Positions 1 to 7,794 of a stretch of DNA of 48,557 nucleotides are shown here, one piece after another. The notes beneath the pieces are model-generated. The model was not told the origin of the DNA and searched no databases. It saw only the letters and a program-made list of their open reading frames with translations. The first letter of the stretch is position 1. Every line of letters begins with the position of its first letter. The DNA comes from Sphaerisporangium cinnabarinum. Its GTDB lineage: Bacteria; Actinomycetota; Actinomycetes; Actinomycetales; Cellulomonadaceae. The stretch is taken from the NCBI GenBank assembly GCA_003052455.1, contig QAPD01000018.1, forward strand, positions 1 through 48,557, read 5' to 3'. Both the position numbers and the translations under genes were made by a program.

Positions 1-395
1 GCGGCGACCGCGGGGTGCCCCGCCCACAGGCGGCGCAGGAGCCGGAGGTAGCCCCGGCCGAGCCGCTGCGACGTCTCGCGGAGCGCGGGCGACGGCGTCC
101 GCGCCGCCCACGCGACCCAGGTGTCGGCGAGGGCGACCGCGACGGGCGGGGGGCCGTCGTCGGGCGTGAGCGCCGCGTGCCGCGCGACGACGGCGGTCGC
201 GGCCTCGGTGCGCGTGACGGTGGCCAGGCGGGCGCGCACGTAGTCGGGGACGCGCGCGGCGGCCATCCCGGCGCGCAGCGCGGGCTCGAGGCCCGCGGAC
301 TGCGTGTGGCCGCCGGTCGGCAGCCGCGCGTCGGCGAGCAGCGCGAGCATGAGCTCGGCACGCCCGTCGGCGTCGTGGCGGGGGAGGCCGGCCAT
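1..395 (-). CDS. ureF: Urease accessory protein UreF, 3' part cut off by window edge
   Basis: UreF is a GTPase-regulating chaperone that works with UreD and UreG to load nickel into apo-urease in the cytoplasm. Reading from the ATG at 395, 131 codons stay open to the window edge. The N-terminal stretch LADARLPTGGHTQSAGLEPAL matches the UreF opening, in which a conserved LPxGG(F/H)xxSxGLE block follows a short leucine-rich helix. The ATG lies one base beyond the ureC stop codon, so the two genes are translated as one unit. The C-terminus, and presumably ureG and ureD, lie outside the window. Identification rests on the N-terminal motif plus operon position. Confidence 0.9.
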   Translation of the reverse strand, partial: MAGLPRHDADGRAELMLALLADARLPTGGHTQSAGLEPALRAGMAAARVPDYVRARLATVTRTEAATAVVARHAALTPDDGPPPVAVALADTWVAWAARTPSPALRETSQRLGRGYLRLLRRLWAGHPAVA

Positions 396-396
396 G

Positions 397-2115
397 TCAG
401 AACAGCGAGTAGAGCTGCGCGAGGGGCAGCCGGTCGGCGGGGGCGGGGACGACGAGCTCGCCGTCGACCTCGATCGCGAAGGACTCGGGGTCGATGTCGA
501 TCCGGGGCAGGTAGTCGTTGTTCCGCATCTGCGCCTTCCCGACGTCGCGCGTCCCGGCCACGGGAAGGAGCGTCCGGGCGAGGCCGAGCCGCTCCGCGAG
601 GCCGTCGTCGAGCGCGGCGGGCGACACGAACGACACGGACACGTCGGCCCCGATCGCGTCGGCGAGCGCGGGCCGCATGAGCACGGGCTGCGGCGACGGG
701 ATGGACGCGTTGGGGTCGCCGAGCGCGCCCCACACGAGCGCGCCGCCCTTCATGACGACGCTCGGCCGCACGCCGAACAGCTTCGGCTCCCACAGCACCA
801 GGTCGGCGAGCTTGCCGGGCTCGACGGACCCGACGTGCGCGTCGATCCCGTGCGCGACGGCCGGGTTGATCGTGTACTTTGCGACGTAGCGCCGGGCACG
901 CAGGTTGTCGGCCGGCAGGACGGGCCCGGGGGCGCCGCCGGGGATCGGGCCGCGCCGCGCCTTCATGACGTGCGCCACCTGCCACGTCCGCGTCACGACC
1001 TCGCCGATGCGCCCCATGGCCTGGGCGTCGGACGACGTGATGGAGATGGCGCCGAGGTCGTGCAGCACGTCCTCGGCGGCGATCGTGGTCCCGCGGATGC
1101 GCGACTCGGCGAACGCGAGGTCCTCCGCCACCTGCGGGTTGAGGTGGTGGCACACCATGAGCATGTCCAGGTGCTCGGCGACGGTGTTCACCGTGTGCGG
1201 GAGGGTGGGGTTGGTCGAGCCGGGGACGACGTTCGGGTGGCTCGCGACGGTGAGGATGTCGGGCGCGTGCCCGCCGCCCGCGCCCTCCGCGTGGAACGCG
1301 TGGATCGAGCGGCCGCCGATCGCCCGGAGGGTCGACTCGACGAACCCCGCCTCGTTGAGCGAGTCGGAGTGGAGCGCGACCTGCAGGCCCCAGTCCTCGG
1401 CGGCCCGGAGCGCGGCGTCGATCGCCGCGGGCGTCGACCCCCAGTCCTCGTGCACCTTGTAGCCGCCCGCGCCGGCCATCGCCTGCTCGCGCAGACCCTC
1501 GGCGCTCACGGTGTTCCCCTTGCCGAGCAGCAGGACGTTCACGGGGAGCCGGTCGAGCGAGCGGTGGATCGCCTTCAGGTGCCAGGCGCCGGGCGTGACC
1601 GTCGTGGCCTTCGTGCCCTCGCTCGGACCGGTGCCGCCGCCCGCGACCGTCGTGATGCCCGTGGCGAGCGCCTCGACGACCTGCGACGGCGAGATGAGGT
1701 GCACGTGCGAGTCGATGCCGCCCGCGGTGAGGATCCTGCCCTCGCCGCTGACGACGTCCGTGCTCGGGCCGATGTGCAGGTCGGGGTGCACGCCGTCCGC
1801 GACGTCGGGGTTGCCCGCGCGGCCGAGCGCGACGATCCGCCCGTCGCGGATGCCGACGTCCGTCTTCACGACGCCCCACCAGTCGAGCACGACGGCGTTG
1901 GTGATCACCGTGTCGAGCGCGCCCTCGGCGCGGGTCGTCGTGCCCTGGGCCATCGACTCGCGGAGCGACTTCCCGCCGCCGAACACGACCTCCTCGCCCC
2001 CGAACGTGCGGTCCTCCTCGACCTCGATCCACAGGTCGGTGTCGCCGAGGCGCACCTGGTCGCCCGTCGTCGGGCCGTAGAGCGCGACGTAGCGCTCGCG
2101 GGAGATCGCGACCAT
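397..2115 (-). CDS. ureC: Urease alpha subunit (catalytic)
   Basis: Catalytic subunit of nickel urease, hydrolysing urea to ammonia and carbamate in the cytoplasm. The 572 residues match the usual length of about 570. All active-site residues are visible: nickel ligands H137 and H139 (SHVHLISP), the carbamylated lysine K220 (GYKVHEDWG), H249 (VALHSDS), H275 (HAFHAEG), the mobile-flap pair C322-H323 (MVCHHLNPQ) and D363 ([11 protein letters not shown]). These sit at a constant +3 offset from the Klebsiella numbering, so the enzyme should be intact. A strong GAGGAGG ribosome-binding site overlaps the end of ureB three bases upstream, showing tight operon coupling. Confidence 0.98.
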   Translation of the reverse strand: MVAISRERYVALYGPTTGDQVRLGDTDLWIEVEEDRTFGGEEVVFGGGKSLRESMAQGTTTRAEGALDTVITNAVVLDWWGVVKTDVGIRDGRIVALGRAGNPDVADGVHPDLHIGPSTDVVSGEGRILTAGGIDSHVHLISPSQVVEALATGITTVAGGGTGPSEGTKATTVTPGAWHLKAIHRSLDRLPVNVLLLGKGNTVSAEGLREQAMAGAGGYKVHEDWGSTPAAIDAALRAAEDWGLQVALHSDSLNEAGFVESTLRAIGGRSIHAFHAEGAGGGHAPDILTVASHPNVVPGSTNPTLPHTVNTVAEHLDMLMVCHHLNPQVAEDLAFAESRIRGTTIAAEDVLHDLGAISITSSDAQAMGRIGEVVTRTWQVAHVMKARRGPIPGGAPGPVLPADNLRARRYVAKYTINPAVAHGIDAHVGSVEPGKLADLVLWEPKLFGVRPSVVMKGGALVWGALGDPNASIPSPQPVLMRPALADAIGADVSVSFVSPAALDDGLAERLGLARTLLPVAGTRDVGKAQMRNNDYLPRIDIDPESFAIEVDGELVVPAPADRLPLAQLYSLF

Positions 2116-2118
2116 GCG

Positions 2119-2493
2119 TCAGTCCTCCTCGGGTGCGGTGGGGTCCAGGGCGCCGCCGTCGGGCTTGCCGCGCTGGAGACCGGGGACGCGTCGTCGGCCG
2201 CGCAGCGCGACGGCCTGGACCTCGGCGGACGCGCCCGGCTCGAACCGTCGCGACGTGCCGGACGGCACGTCCAGCCGGAAGCCGTGCGCCGCCGCGCGGT
2301 CGAGGTCGAGCGCCGCGTTGGCGTCGGGCAGGTGGAGGTGCGAGCCGATCTGCACGGGCCGGTCGCCCGTGTTCGTCACGACGAGGGTCACGCGCTCGTC
2401 GTCCGAGCGGTCGGCGTTGAGGACGAGCGGTACGTCCGCCGCGCCCTCCCGGAGCCGGACCGCGCCCGGTCCCGAGGTGCTGATGCCTGCCAT
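2119..2493 (-). CDS. ureB: Urease beta subunit
   Basis: Structural subunit of urease that forms the (UreABC)3 assembly with UreA and UreC. The 124-residue product carries the family signature around residues 44-58 ([28 protein letters not shown] plus HFxExN in most relatives) and the later [17 protein letters not shown] block. The histidine-rich segment is HLHLPDAN instead of the common HYHFFEVN, a mild deviation. ORF start and length fit the family. It sits between ureA (about 40 bases upstream) and ureC (3 bases downstream), the standard three-gene actinobacterial urease order. Confidence 0.95.
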   Translation of the reverse strand: MAGISTSGPGAVRLREGAADVPLVLNADRSDDERVTLVVTNTGDRPVQIGSHLHLPDANAALDLDRAAAHGFRLDVPSGTSRRFEPGASAEVQAVALRGRRRVPGLQRGKPDGGALDPTAPEED

Positions 2494-2536
2494 GCCTCGC
2501 CGTCCTCTCGTCGTGCGTCGCGTCGCCGGGGCCGGC

Positions 2537-2839
2537 TCAGGCGATGGGCTGGTGGATGGTGACGAGCTTGCGCCCGTCGGGGAACGTCGCCTCGACCTGG
2601 ACGTCGGGCAGCATCTCCGCGACGCCCTCCATCACCTCGTCGCGGCCCAGCACGGCGCGCCCGGAGACCATGAGCTCCTCCACGGCGGCGCCCTCGCGGG
2701 CCCGCTCGATCACCCACGTCGTCAGGAGGGCGACCGTCTCCGGGTAGTTGAGCAGGACGCCGCGCTCGCGCCGGTCGCGGGCGACCATGCCCGCGACGGC
2801 GAGCAGCAGCTTCTCGGTGTCGGCGGGCGTCAGGTGCAT
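2537..2839 (-). CDS. ureA: Urease gamma subunit
   Basis: Small structural subunit of urease. I chose the ATG at 2839 because it gives [20 protein letters not shown] and exactly 100 residues, the normal UreA length; the longer open frame reaching 2980 adds a low-complexity leader absent from the family. Signatures seen: HLTPxExEKLL at the N-terminus, a central [16 protein letters not shown] helix, [17 protein letters not shown] and the terminal [18 protein letters not shown]. It is the first gene of the leftward urease operon. A candidate -10 (TATACA, minus strand, near 2878-2873) lies 34 bases upstream, but no convincing -35 is visible. Confidence 0.95.
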   Translation of the reverse strand: MHLTPADTEKLLLAVAGMVARDRRERGVLLNYPETVALLTTWVIERAREGAAVEELMVSGRAVLGRDEVMEGVAEMLPDVQVEATFPDGRKLVTIHQPIA

Positions 2840-2964
2840 GGCCGCGATCCTGTCGCGCCCGCGTTTCCGGCGTGTATACCCCGCGTTATCCGTTCGTGTA
2901 CCCGCTGCGCGCGGGCCGTCGCCCGCCACGCCTCCGCCGTCGTGCGCCGGCTCCGGGCGAGCCG

Positions 2965-2993
2965 TTGACCCCTGCTCCACCGAGGGCTACTCT
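2965..2993 (+). promoter_or_regulatory. Sigma-70-type promoter for the GH144-like gene
   Basis: TTGACC (2965-2970) and TACTCT (2988-2993) are separated by exactly 17 bases, which is near-consensus for a housekeeping promoter. The predicted transcription start near 3000 leaves a leader of about 55 bases before the ATG at 3055. Confidence 0.6.
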
Positions 2994-3004
2994 CTCCGCC
3001 CCCA

Positions 3005-3030
3005 TTCGGAAAGTTCGGCCGAAATTTCGG
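3005..3030 (+). promoter_or_regulatory. Candidate operator: TTCGG/CCGAA repeats just after the promoter
   Basis: Two perfect 10-bp palindromes overlap here: TTCGGCCGAA (3014-3023) and CGAAATTTCG (3020-3029). A further TTCGG half-site lies at 3005-3009. The block sits about 12-37 bases after the -10 box at 2988-2993, where a bound repressor would block transcription. Which regulator binds is unknown; the LacI protein encoded at 5024-6040 is one candidate, but nothing in the sequence proves it. Confidence 0.45.
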
Positions 3031-3054
3031 GGCCGCGACACGAAGGAGTGCCTG

Positions 3055-4986
3055 ATGGATGGATCGACCGACCGCGCGTGCGAGGGAACGCGACGCCGAC
3101 GCAGGGCGACGGGACTCGTCGCGGGCGGGCTCGTCGGCGGGCTGGCGCTCGCGGCGGGCCTCGCCGTCCCGGCCGCGGCGGAGAGCGCCCCGCGCACGGC
3201 GAGCCTCCCGGCGAAGGCGACGCCCGCCGTCGGGCAGCCCGCCCTGACGGGCGCGCAGCGCGCGACGCTCGAGGCGTACCTGGAGGACACGTACACCTCG
3301 TTGGAGGCCATGACCGACGAGGAGACCGGCCTGCCCGCGGACAACATCGAGGGTGACCTCGACCCGGCGTCGAGCAGCGCGTACACGTCACCGACGAACA
3401 TCGGCGGCTGGCTGTGGTCCACCGTCGTGGCGCGCGACCTGGGCCTGGTCGACGAGGCCGAGGCGCGCGACCGCCTCGCGACGACGATCGACACGGTCGC
3501 GTCGCTCGACCGGCACGACGCGAGCGGCATGTTCTACAACTGGTACGACCCGGCGACGGGCGACCGGGTGGAGACGTGGCCGGACGACGGCAACCCGGTG
3601 CACCAGTTCCTCAGCTCGGTGGACAACGGCTGGCTGGCCGCGGGCCTGCGCGTCGTCGCGGAGGCGGAGCCGAGCCTCGCGGACGAGGCGCTGGCCGTCT
3701 ACGACGACATGCACTTCGGCGCGTTCTACAACGCGGAGGCGCGGCCGGACCTCGGTGTCGGGCTGCTGCGCGGCGGGTTCTGGGACGAGGAGCCGCCCGG
3801 GTGCTCGGTCGCGGGGGACTACCTCGGCACGGGCACGGACGTGTACTACACGTGCCACAACTACGACACGACGGTCTCGGAGACGCGCATCGCGACCTAC
3901 CTCGGCATCGCCGAGGGCGAGGTGCCGCCGGAGGCCTACTACGCGAGCCACCGGACGTTCCCGGGCACGTGCGACTGGTCGTGGCAGGAGCAGAAGCCGA
4001 TCGGCGAGACGCGCGAGCACCTCGGCGTCCCGGTCTTCGAGGGGGCGTACCGCTACCGCGACCTCGCGGTCGTGCCGGGCTGGGGTGGCTCGATGTTCGA
4101 GGCGCTCATGCCGGACATGCTCGTCCCCGAGGCCGAGTGGGGCCCGGCGTCGTGGGGCGTCAACCACCCGCTCGTCGTCCGGGCGCACAAGGAGCACGGT
4201 CTCGACGAGGCCGGCTACGGGGCCTGGGGCTTCTCGCCCGCGAGCAACCCCTTCGGCGGCTACGCGGAGTACGGCGTCGACGCGATCGGCCTGCGCTCCG
4301 ACGGCTACCTGTCCGACGGCGAGACCGACGTCGACCTCGGCTTCGAGGGCTGCCGCGAGGCGACGAACCCCGCGCCGGAGTTCGGTGACGGCGTCGTGAC
4401 GCCGCACGCGTCGTTCCTCGGGCTCGCGTACGACACCGAGGGCGTGCTCGACAACCTGGCCCACATCGCCGACGACCTCGGCGCGTACGGGCCGGGCGGG
4501 TTCTACGACTCCGTCGCGGTCCGCTCCGGCACGGTCGCCGAGCGCTACCTGTCGCTCGACCAGGCGATGATCGTCGCCGCGATCGGCAACGTCCTCGACG
4601 ACTCGCGCCTCAAGGACTACTTCGTCGACGACCAGCTCGAGGACGCCCTGCGCCCGCTCATGGAGGCGGAGACGTTCTCGGCGGCGGCCGACCTCACGCC
4701 CGGCGTGGGTGCCGACGTCGAGGTCGAGGCGCGCTGCCTGGGGAACCGGGCGGCCGTCGCGGTGCGCGCCACCAGCACGTCCGACGGCCGCACGACCGTC
4801 GAGCTCGCCACCCCGTACGGGACGCGGTCGTACGACGACGTCGCCCCGCACCGCAGCACCTACCGGGCGTTCTCGGCGCGCACGGCGGAGATCCCGTCGG
4901 GCACCGCGACCGTGACGGTCACGTCCGACGACGGCGCGACCGTCCAGGAGCTGCCCTACCGCTACGCGGGCGTCTCCTGCGGCTGA
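3055..4986 (+). CDS. Secreted GH144-like (glucoamylase-like/DUF3131) glycoside hydrolase
   Basis: Predicted extracellular glycosidase of 643 residues. The ATG at 3055 follows AAGGAG at a sensible distance and opens a basic RRRRR segment, a hydrophobic stretch and an AxA-type cleavage region near residue 44, a Sec or Tat signal. The core has TSPTNIGGWLWSTVVARDLGL, FYNWYDPATG, FLSSVDNGWLAAGL, WGGSMFEALMP, WGFSPASNPFGGY and VVTPHASFLGL, motifs shared by the glucoamylase-like (PF10091)/DUF3131 (alpha/alpha)6 proteins related to beta-1,2-glucanase family GH144. The last roughly 85 residues form a separate domain with a cysteine at each end (EARCLGN to VSCG), also found in the protein at 22972-24060. 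Substrate is not provable from sequence; a beta-glucan is the best guess. Confidence 0.75.
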   Translation: MDGSTDRACEGTRRRRRATGLVAGGLVGGLALAAGLAVPAAAESAPRTASLPAKATPAVGQPALTGAQRATLEAYLEDTYTSLEAMTDEETGLPADNIEGDLDPASSSAYTSPTNIGGWLWSTVVARDLGLVDEAEARDRLATTIDTVASLDRHDASGMFYNWYDPATGDRVETWPDDGNPVHQFLSSVDNGWLAAGLRVVAEAEPSLADEALAVYDDMHFGAFYNAEARPDLGVGLLRGGFWDEEPPGCSVAGDYLGTGTDVYYTCHNYDTTVSETRIATYLGIAEGEVPPEAYYASHRTFPGTCDWSWQEQKPIGETREHLGVPVFEGAYRYRDLAVVPGWGGSMFEALMPDMLVPEAEWGPASWGVNHPLVVRAHKEHGLDEAGYGAWGFSPASNPFGGYAEYGVDAIGLRSDGYLSDGETDVDLGFEGCREATNPAPEFGDGVVTPHASFLGLAYDTEGVLDNLAHIADDLGAYGPGGFYDSVAVRSGTVAERYLSLDQAMIVAAIGNVLDDSRLKDYFVDDQLEDALRPLMEAETFSAAADLTPGVGADVEVEARCLGNRAAVAVRATSTSDGRTTVELATPYGTRSYDDVAPHRSTYRAFSARTAEIPSGTATVTVTSDDGATVQELPYRYAGVSCG

Positions 4987-5004
4987 CCGCCCCGCACCGC
5001 GGCC

Positions 5005-5045
5005 GACCGCCGTGCCGCGCGCGTCAGGCGCGCGGTGCGGCGGTC
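5005..5045. terminator. Hairpin between convergent genes
   Basis: An inverted repeat with 18-base arms (gaccgccgtgccgcgcgc against gcgcgcggtgcggcggtc, two mismatches) overlaps the stop of the leftward lacI gene and follows the stop of the rightward hydrolase. It is likely a bidirectional terminator; no U-tract is visible, as is common at this GC content. Confidence 0.55.
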
Positions 5046-6040
5046 GACGCGCGCACGACGAGGCTCGTCGCGAGCTCCGTGCGCAGGGTGCGGCCGCTCG
5101 CGCTGCGTGCCCGGTGCACGAGCGCGACGGCCGAGGCGCCCATCTCGACGAGCGGCTGGCGCACCGTGGTGAGCGGGGGGTCGGTCCAGGGCGCGACGGG
5201 CAGGTCGTCGAAACCGACGAGCGAGACGTCGTCCGGCACGGAGCGTCCCGCCTCGCGGAGCGCCCGCAGCGCGCCGAGCGCGGTGTCGTCGCTGCACGCG
5301 AAGACCGCCGTCGGGGGGTCGTCCAGGGCGAGCAGCCGCTGCGTCTCCTCGTAGCCGGCGGCGACCCCGTAGGTGCTGAGGCGCACGAGGTCGTCGTCGA
5401 CGGGCACGTCCGCCTGGATCAGCGCGGCGCGGTAGCCCGCGAGCCGGGCGAGCGCGTTGTCCTGCTCGGGGACGCCCGTGATCGTCGCGATCCGCCGGTG
5501 CCCCAGGGCGAGCAGGTGCGCCGTCGCCTCCAGCGCGCCCTGGAAGTTGGCCGCGCCGACGCTGAGCACGTCCTCGGGCGGGCGGCGGCGCGGGTCGACG
5601 ACGACGAGCGGCACCCCGGCCGCGGCGAGCGCGGCGCGCGCCTCGGCGTCGGGCACGGCGACGACGCTCACGAGACCGTCCGTGCCGCGCGCGAGCGCGT
5701 GCCGGACCCACGCGCCGCAGTCGTCGGGGTCCAGCTCGACGGACAGCACGACGTCGAGCCCGAGGCGCCGCGCCTCGGCGACCGCCCCGCGCACGACCGC
5801 CTCGGACCACGGCCCCTCGAAGTCGACGATGCGGACGTCGACCAGCCCGGTCCGCCGGGACGTGGGGGGCCGGATCTCGTAGCCGTGCCGGCGCAGCACG
5901 CCCGCGACGCGTTCGCGCGTCGCCGCCGAGACGTCCGGGCGCGCGTTGAGCACCTTCGACACCGTGGGGACGGAGACCCGGGCCTCGGCCGCGACCTGCG
6001 CCAGCGGGACGCGCCGGCGACCGGGGCGCGCGGCGGTCAT
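5024..6040 (-). CDS. LacI-family transcriptional regulator
   Basis: Sugar-responsive DNA-binding protein of 338 residues. The N-terminal helix-turn-helix reads VPLAQVAAEARVSVPTVSKVLNA, the LacI signature, followed by a type-1 periplasmic-binding-protein fold with AANFQGALEATAHLLALGHR, FACSDDTALGALRALRE and the closing SLVGFDDLPVAPWTDPPLTTVRQP. The start is the ATG at 6040, overlapping the epimerase stop by four bases (ATGA), so it is the last gene of the sorC-epimerase-lacI transcript. It may control the sugar operon beside it, or the secreted glycosidase on its other flank. The effector is not recognisable. Confidence 0.93.
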   Translation of the reverse strand: MTAARPGRRRVPLAQVAAEARVSVPTVSKVLNARPDVSAATRERVAGVLRRHGYEIRPPTSRRTGLVDVRIVDFEGPWSEAVVRGAVAEARRLGLDVVLSVELDPDDCGAWVRHALARGTDGLVSVVAVPDAEARAALAAAGVPLVVVDPRRRPPEDVLSVGAANFQGALEATAHLLALGHRRIATITGVPEQDNALARLAGYRAALIQADVPVDDDLVRLSTYGVAAGYEETQRLLALDDPPTAVFACSDDTALGALRALREAGRSVPDDVSLVGFDDLPVAPWTDPPLTTVRQPLVEMGASAVALVHRARSASGRTLRTELATSLVVRASTAAPRA

Positions 6041-6696
6041 CGGGACCCGTCGCGGCAGTCCTGAGGGGCGGTCCCCGTCGCGCGTGCCGCCGACAGCCAG
6101 CCCCGCGGGTCCTCGCTCGCGACGAGGTCGGTGCCGGACACGAGCCAGGTGGCCCCGGCGTCGAGCGCGCGGGGAGCGATCTCGCGCGTGACGCCGCCGT
6201 CCAGACCGACGTCGTGACCCGCGCCGACGACCTGCTGGACGGTGGTGAGCGCGTCGACCTGGAACGCCGAGCCGGCCTCGCCGGGCGTGATCGACATGAC
6301 GAGGACGTCCGTCCCGGGCTCGACGGACGGCACCCCGGTACCGGGCGAGAGCGCGACCCCGGCGCGAGCGCCCCGGGCGCGGACCCGGTCGAGGGCGGCG
6401 CGCCAGCCGCGCGTCCCGGCGTGCACGACGACGAGCTCGCAGAAGTCGGTCCAGCGGTCGACCTCGCGGAGCGGCTCCTCGACCATGAGGTGCGCCTCGG
6501 CGGCGAGCCCGCTGCCGGCCGTCACGTCCGCCGCCTCCGCCGCGGTGAAACCTCCCGCCGCGGCGAAGCGCCCGTCCGTGTGGTCCCAGTGGACGGTGCG
6601 GAGCCCGGCGCGGGCCAGCCGGTCGGCCTCGGCGGCGACGCGGTCGCGCGGCGTCGACCAGAACGACGCCGCGACGCGGGTGCGGACCGCGCTCAT
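6037..6696 (-). CDS. Ribulose-phosphate 3-epimerase family enzyme
   Basis: TIM-barrel epimerase of 219 residues, the usual size for Rpe and for AlsE, which act at C3 of ketose phosphates. The four metal ligands of the family are present: H36 and D38 (VHWDHTDG), H69 (AHLMVEEP) and D166 (GLDGGV). Surrounding loops differ from housekeeping Rpe: the N-terminal ASFWST replaces SPSLL, and MSITPGEAGS replaces MTVNPGFGGQ, suggesting a different phosphosugar such as a hexulose 6-phosphate (as in AlsE). The gene overlaps sorC upstream and lacI downstream by four bases each, placing it in the leftward arm of the sugar locus. Exact substrate is inference. Confidence 0.85.
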   Translation of the reverse strand: MSAVRTRVAASFWSTPRDRVAAEADRLARAGLRTVHWDHTDGRFAAAGGFTAAEAADVTAGSGLAAEAHLMVEEPLREVDRWTDFCELVVVHAGTRGWRAALDRVRARGARAGVALSPGTGVPSVEPGTDVLVMSITPGEAGSAFQVDALTTVQQVVGAGHDVGLDGGVTREIAPRALDAGATWLVSGTDLVASEDPRGWLSAARATGTAPQDCRDGSR

Positions 6697-7652
6697 CGCC
6701 CGGCACCGCGCGTGACGGGCGGGAGCTCGAGCAGGGCCTCGGCGCACCGCTGCTCGGTGACGAGCGCGGAGACGAGGCCGGACCGGGTCACCGCGTGCAC
6801 GGCGGCCGCCTTCTCGTGCTCGGCGGCGACGGCGATCACCTGGGGCACCCGCGCGAGCTGGCGTGCGGAGATCGACAGGCACCGCTCGGCGAAGTCGGGC
6901 ACGAGGTCGCCCTCGGCGGTGAGGAGGATGCCCGCGATCTCGGCGCGGACCCCGCGTGCCGTGAGGTCGTCCCGCTCGTCGCGCCCGAGCACCTCGCGGA
7001 GCTGGGAGATCGGCGGGTCCCACGAGCCGATCGCCACGACGGCGACGTCGACCCGGTCGAACAGCGAGAGCGCGCGGGCGATGTCGGGCTGGCGGCGCAG
7101 CGTGGCGGCGGTGGCGGCGTCCTCGACGACCAGGGGCGCGAAGATCGCGTGGGCGTCCCCGCCGGAGCGCAGCGAGACGCGACGGATCACCTCGACGGGG
7201 GAGTCGGACAGGTCGGAGCCGACCGCACCGGTGAGCTGCACGACGGTGACCGGGGGCAGCGCGGTGAGACGCTCCGTCATCGCCGTGAGCGTGCGCCCCC
7301 ACGCGAAGCCGAGGGTGTTCCCGGGGCGCAGGGACCGGGTGAGGAGCTCCGCGGCGGCGGCGCCGACGTCCTCGCGGAGCTCGGCGATCGTCTCCCGCCC
7401 CTGGACGACGAGGCACTCGTCCAGGCCGAGGTGCGTGCGCAGGCGTGCCGAGAGCGTGGGGTCGACGACGCCGGCGTCGTCGACGGTGATCGTCACGATC
7501 CCGGTGGCGAGGGCCTGCTCCAGCATGCGGGCGACCTTGAAGCGGGAGATCGCGAGCTCCTCCGCGATCTCGACCTTGGAGGCCGAGTCCACGTAGTAGC
7601 GGCGTGCCACGTGCGCGAGCTCGTGGCGTGAGAAGTCCGTCATGTCCCTCAT
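6693..7652 (-). CDS. SorC/DeoR-type sugar-binding transcriptional regulator
   Basis: Regulator of about 319 residues (ATG at 7652; an alternative ATG at 7643 gives 316). The N-terminal sigma-like HTH reads ARRYYVDSASKVEIAEELAISRFKVARMLEQA, the SorC family hallmark. The C-terminal sugar-binding domain, related to sugar-phosphate isomerases, contains LGFAWGRTL, VVQLTGAVG and VVAIGSWDPPISQL. SorC proteins usually bind a phosphosugar and act as local repressor or activator. It is divergent from the ABC importer, and two palindromic GCTCAT-N-TGAGC-type sites lie in the shared spacer, which makes it the likely master switch of both arms. Confidence 0.92.
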   Translation of the reverse strand: MRDMTDFSRHELAHVARRYYVDSASKVEIAEELAISRFKVARMLEQALATGIVTITVDDAGVVDPTLSARLRTHLGLDECLVVQGRETIAELREDVGAAAAELLTRSLRPGNTLGFAWGRTLTAMTERLTALPPVTVVQLTGAVGSDLSDSPVEVIRRVSLRSGGDAHAIFAPLVVEDAATAATLRRQPDIARALSLFDRVDVAVVAIGSWDPPISQLREVLGRDERDDLTARGVRAEIAGILLTAEGDLVPDFAERCLSISARQLARVPQVIAVAAEHEKAAAVHAVTRSGLVSALVTEQRCAEALLELPPVTRGAGR

Positions 7653-7656
7653 TCTT

Positions 7657-7668
7657 GCTCATCTGAGC
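7657..7668. promoter_or_regulatory. SorC operator 1 (GCTCATCTGAGC)
   Basis: Near-perfect inverted repeat GCTCA-TC-TGAGC only five bases upstream of the sorC start at 7652. It shares the same arms as the longer palindrome at 7758-7773, so both are probably bound by the same protein, most simply SorC, allowing autoregulation. Confidence 0.6.
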
Positions 7669-7709
7669 GTTCAGTTGCACACATGTTATCGATCCGTGAT
7701 CGGGGCGTG

Positions 7710-7739
7710 TTGCCCGTCCGGCCCGCCGCTCCATAGTAT
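7710..7739 (+). promoter_or_regulatory. Promoter of the sugar ABC importer operon
   Basis: TTGCCC (7710-7715) and TAGTAT (7734-7739) are spaced by 18 bases. The palindrome at 7758-7773 would lie about 12-27 bases after the predicted start site, a repressor position. An AAGGAGG ribosome-binding site follows at 7778-7784. Confidence 0.5.
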
Positions 7740-7757
7740 CGCCATACGAGCAATCGC

Positions 7758-7773
7758 GTGCTCATATGAGCAC
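7758..7773. promoter_or_regulatory. SorC operator 2, perfect 16-bp palindrome
   Basis: GTGCTCATATGAGCAC is a perfect palindrome immediately before the ribosome-binding site of the permease gene. An overlapping GAGCA(6)TGCTC inverted repeat (7748-7763) adds a third half-site on its left. The arms repeat those of operator 1. Confidence 0.7.
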
Positions 7774-7794
7774 CCGCAAGGAGGCGAGAAGTAC

